Shown: positions 61,558 to 64,000 of the stretch, piece after piece | How positions within the stretch are numbered: position 1 is the first letter of the stretch | Layout: each line of letters begins with the position of its first letter | Assembly: GCA_050288165.1 (NCBI GenBank) | Contig: JBNKDG010000003.1 | Location: forward strand, 248,001 to 312,000 | Reading direction: 5' to 3' | DNA from: JAPHTQ01 sp050288165 | Lineage (GTDB): Bacteria > Pseudomonadota > Gammaproteobacteria > Thiohalomonadales > Thiohalomonadaceae | Length of the DNA: 64,000 bases | Made by a program: the position numbers and the translations under genes | The notes under the pieces: generated by a model | What the model saw: the letters and a program-made list of their open reading frames with translations, nothing else | What the model was told of the DNA's origin: nothing | Database searches by the model: none

Positions 61558-62639
61558 GCGAAGCGCTCCCTCAATAGAGCAAGGCTGGCACGACGTGCTT
61601 TAAGTCGCCAAGTTTTGTCTTTTACAAAACGTCCCATAATATCTTGCAATTCTCTCTCAAATTTACTGGTGTCGGTATTTCGGATCCATCTTTTGACATT
61701 AGCAAGGTCATGATAAACGGGTGAAGGTATTACACCGTCCCAAATAGAAACAGGTGGTTTGATTAGGTTGCCATTCACATTTTCTATGACCATCTCGCCC
61801 AGTGCATACACGTCTGTGGCTATCAACGCTAAACCATGTGCCAGGGCTTCCAGTGCAACCATACCAAATGAATCAACATATGTAGGGAGAACCAAGACAT
61901 CGGCATTTCGCATAAATTGTCGGTGAATTTCATCCCGACTGAAATTGGCTTCGTGGATAACAATTCCTTTGCAAGTAGATGCCAGAGCGCTGAATTCGCT
62001 TGGCAGGTGTGTAATGATATCCAGCCGGCATTTAGGTTGCTTTTTATATAGTCGCGTGAAGGATTGCAAAAGGGCCTCTCCGCCTTTAATTTCGAACTGG
62101 GTCGCAACAAACAGAAATCTACATTCCTCCTGTAAGGTGATTTCCTGCTTGGACACTGCTGGTGGTTGGCAGGGGTAGTGGACTTTTGCCTTTTGATAGA
62201 CCTTCTCCCCAAAAAGCTCTTTGAGGCTATGCCGGCAAGCTTTACTCATGCAACGAATTTCGCGACAACGCTTGGCTAGCAATATGTGCTTCAGGATCGA
62301 TCTGTAGAGTGGCATTGCTGAGAGGTTATAACCAACTAATGACCATGGATTGTCGAGATCTACGATGAAGTCGCCACTGGTTATGAGCGCTCCCCATATA
62401 TAGATCACAGCATCTTTTGGCGCATTGTGGGGGCGGCGCTTTAGGTTAATGAGGGGAAGTTTTTGTTTCCAGGAAGTATGAATGCGTTTTGCCTTTGCTT
62501 TGTTCTCTGGTACTTGCGCCCCCTTTCTGGTTGTCGCCAAACTCGGATTAAGCACTTCATCCACCGGCCATTGGCGAATAGTGTCAATCTGACGATCACG
62601 CAGATAGGTGTGGGGATAAAAATATACTTTACCTTTCAT
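61551..62639 (-). CDS. Glycosyltransferase of the GT4 (GT-B) type
   Basis: A 362-residue protein. The N-terminus is diverged (GKVYFYPHTYLRDRQIDTIR), but the C-terminal half is clear: FLFVATQFEIKGGEALLQSF, VLVLPTYVDSFGMVALEALA and HGLALIATDVYALGEMVIEN match the GT4 donor-binding region. It has lower GC content than most of the window, suggesting transfer of the locus. It starts ten bases after the SGNH-like remnant. Confidence 0.88.
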   Translation of the reverse strand: MKGKVYFYPHTYLRDRQIDTIRQWPVDEVLNPSLATTRKGAQVPENKAKAKRIHTSWKQKLPLINLKRRPHNAPKDAVIYIWGALITSGDFIVDLDNPWSLVGYNLSAMPLYRSILKHILLAKRCREIRCMSKACRHSLKELFGEKVYQKAKVHYPCQPPAVSKQEITLQEECRFLFVATQFEIKGGEALLQSFTRLYKKQPKCRLDIITHLPSEFSALASTCKGIVIHEANFSRDEIHRQFMRNADVLVLPTYVDSFGMVALEALAHGLALIATDVYALGEMVIENVNGNLIKPPVSIWDGVIPSPVYHDLANVKRWIRNTDTSKFERELQDIMGRFVKDKTWRLKARRASLALLRERFAC

Positions 62640-62649
62640 GAGTTCGTGC

Positions 62650-62922
62650 TTATTTTTCTAGTATTGTACTTAAATACTGCGATAGTACTCTATGATAAGT
62701 TTGAGTTAAGTGTCCATCAGATGGGTTATACAGTGCGGCGCTGAAATTGTGATTTCGAAAAATTTCTGTAGCCTTATGGAGGGCTGAATTATTTTCTTTG
62801 CACCATGTTTCTAGTTTTTTCAGGCAAATCCCAATCCATCGATTCGCTTGGTAAAAATAGATTAAAGGCACTAGTTCTATATGCTTTCTGTGACTCTGAA
62901 ATAGTTTCTTGTGTGTGATTGT
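62650..62922 (-). pseudogene. C-terminal remnant resembling an SGNH/GDSL hydrolase
   Basis: An open frame of about 90 codons (no ATG near its start; the first in-frame GTG is at 62871) whose end NPSDGHLTQTYHRVLSQYL has the Asp-x-x-His block typical of SGNH hydrolases or O-acetyl-transfer proteins. The Ser and Gly blocks expected about 250 residues earlier are not present; the frame is stopped at 62923. It is probably the tail of a decayed gene in the polysaccharide cluster. It could still be a short real gene from GTG. Confidence 0.5.
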
Positions 62923-63052
62923 TCACGACAAGGCACTAAATCAGGCTCAGGATTTGTTGCCGTAGACCAATTTGAGGCAGGGTTGGTATGCCAGCTTTCT
63001 GGTGTTGTGTTAGCGTGGCATGTCCGCAACAAATTTCAAATAACCTATGATG
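62923..63052. other. Stretch between the SGNH-like remnant and the polymerase gene
   Basis: About 130 bases with no convincing gene on either strand. A 51-codon minus-strand frame (…SWHTNPASNWSTATNPEP…) has no good start or ribosome-binding site. A plus-strand 63-codon frame also passes here, but it overlaps the polymerase gene and looks spurious. Confidence 0.4.
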
Positions 63053-64000
63053 TTAAGTTGATGCGAAGCGGCGTAGCCTTATCCGATCCAAAAAGTTTAT
63101 AGGGAATGCAAAAACCATTAACATGACAACCATCATAACTATCGATGTGCCGCCGCGCACCAAATTGAACATATTGATATAGATGCTAGCAGCAATCAAG
63201 TAATCAAAACGAAATCGTTGTATCTTAAGGAATATAACTTTATCTAGGTATCTAAATAGCTGGGCATAAAAAGCTGCAAACAGGAATATACCTATGATAC
63301 CAAAGCCAAATGCGGCATCTACGATGATGCCAGAAGGAAATGTTGCTTGACCAAAGCCACTCTGATACATCTCAGGATAGAGGTATGCCTGTTGGGCAAC
63401 ACTGCCATACAAATATGGTTTTGACTCCCATATAGCGCGCGGCATTAGAGAGAGTCCTGAATTAAAGAGCCATGAGGTGCCTTGATCAACCCCCAGAAGC
63501 AAGTGCCCATATGTTACTTTATCTAAATAATTTGCGAGATGCTCTATACCCTCGAAAGTTGAGCCGATGCTGGTTAGTATGTATTCCATACTACCTATAT
63601 AATCAAGCCCTTTGCCAGTCAATACTGATTCAAATGAGTAGCGCATTGCCTGTCCCAAAGGTGCTAATAACGCCATTGCAACAGGATAAACTCCTAGCAT
63701 GACGATGTTTATATTGTTTCGGTTCTGTGCGAACCAAAAGAGAATAAGCGCATAGCCGATGAGGTATATGGGTCTTCTTGTTCCTAATAGCGTCATCTCC
63801 ATTACCCCAAGCGCTAAAGCAGAGGCGATGAGAATAGCCGCAAAGCGATGCCCAGGCCTCCTATTGGAAAATAGTGCTATTAAAAATGCCTGAAAATACA
63901 AGGTGTATAGCAAGAAATTATGACCATGTCCCACACGTGACTCATTTTGTTCGTTTCCCTGAAATGCGAGTGATAAGGAGCCAGTGCTTCGATGTAATTC
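63053..64000 (-). CDS. O-antigen/oligosaccharide repeat-unit polymerase (Wzy-like), N-terminus outside the window
   Basis: At least 315 residues of a polytopic membrane protein, open to the right edge of the window; the GTG at 63934 is internal, because the frame continues upstream through SLSLAFQGNEQNESRVGHGH. About seven hydrophobic helices can be seen. The segment WLFNSGLSLMPRAIWESKPY and GQATFPSGIIVDAAFGFGII resembles the periplasmic loop and following helix of repeat-unit polymerases of the Wzy/EpsG-like class. It should polymerise undecaprenyl-linked repeat units at the inner membrane. Wzx flippase and chain-length regulator genes are not seen in the window. Confidence 0.8.
   Translation of the reverse strand, partial: ELHRSTGSLSLAFQGNEQNESRVGHGHNFLLYTLYFQAFLIALFSNRRPGHRFAAILIASALALGVMEMTLLGTRRPIYLIGYALILFWFAQNRNNINIVMLGVYPVAMALLAPLGQAMRYSFESVLTGKGLDYIGSMEYILTSIGSTFEGIEHLANYLDKVTYGHLLLGVDQGTSWLFNSGLSLMPRAIWESKPYLYGSVAQQAYLYPEMYQSGFGQATFPSGIIVDAAFGFGIIGIFLFAAFYAQLFRYLDKVIFLKIQRFRFDYLIAASIYINMFNLVRGGTSIVMMVVMLMVFAFPINFLDRIRLRRFAST

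Noticed and set aside
62911..63102. 63-codon plus-strand ORF near the polymerase gene
   Set aside because: It overlaps the polymerase end on the opposite strand, lacks a ribosome-binding site and has no recognisable composition or motif.

Overview
The window looks like a chromosomal segment of a gammaproteobacterium. This is inferred from gene content and order: ratA-rnfH/bamE, fur, nadK-recN, hrcA-grpE-dnaK-dnaJ, prfB-lysS, sdhCDAB-sdhE-ygfX, rpoE-rseA-rseC-mucD, lepA-lepB-rnc-era-recO-pdxJ, purB-roxA and acnB are all in arrangements usual for this class. Several features point towards a sulfur-oxidising Chromatiales-type relative: a Tat-exported DsrE-family protein, a sulfide:quinone-reductase-like flavoprotein, and an HrcA/CIRCE heat-shock circuit that E. 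coli lacks. The lineage is inferred; no 16S rRNA or tRNA gene was seen.

Positions 1-16,000 hold housekeeping genes: the end of ratA, rnfH, bamE, fur, recN and nadK, then the heat-shock operon behind a perfect CIRCE operator, a DsrE-like protein, dapB, prfB with its programmed +1 frameshift, lysS, a GGDEF cyclase, an HDOD protein and ygfZ. Positions 16,000-31,200 hold a tightly overlapping succinate dehydrogenase operon with its flavinylation factor, convergent nadB, the sigma-E envelope-stress operon, and the lepA-to-pdxJ translation/repair operon.

Positions 31,200-44,900 are more individual. They hold an unknown acidic protein, an SQR-like flavoprotein that lacks the central catalytic cysteine, an iron alcohol dehydrogenase, a zinc-ribbon protein, a retropepsin-like protease with RimK, and a two-gene unit of a polytopic membrane protein and a von Willebrand A lipoprotein. 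The unit lies behind a leader hairpin and a perfect Shine-Dalgarno sequence. This unit is the best candidate here for an undescribed system. Facing it is a purB-roxA-GNAT-(unknown)-secretin-like-M61 peptidase operon. The two operons share a bidirectional terminator.

Positions 45,000-64,000 are for surface polysaccharide. The dTDP-L-rhamnose genes rfbBACD run forward and are followed by acnB. A lower-GC cluster then reads leftwards from the right edge: an O-antigen polymerase (cut by the window edge), an SGNH-hydrolase remnant, glycosyltransferases, a methyltransferase, a 43-residue small ORF, two tandem asparagine-synthetase-like amidotransferases, a PglA-like glycosyltransferase, a PglC-like phosphoglycosyl transferase and a WbpM/PglF-like dehydratase. 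Together they could start, extend, decorate and polymerise a repeat unit, with rhamnose supplied by the rfb genes. Intergenic repeats of two kinds (9-nt periodic arrays and short REP-like hairpins) occur at 10.3, 34.1, 43.3-43.5 and 50.95 kb.
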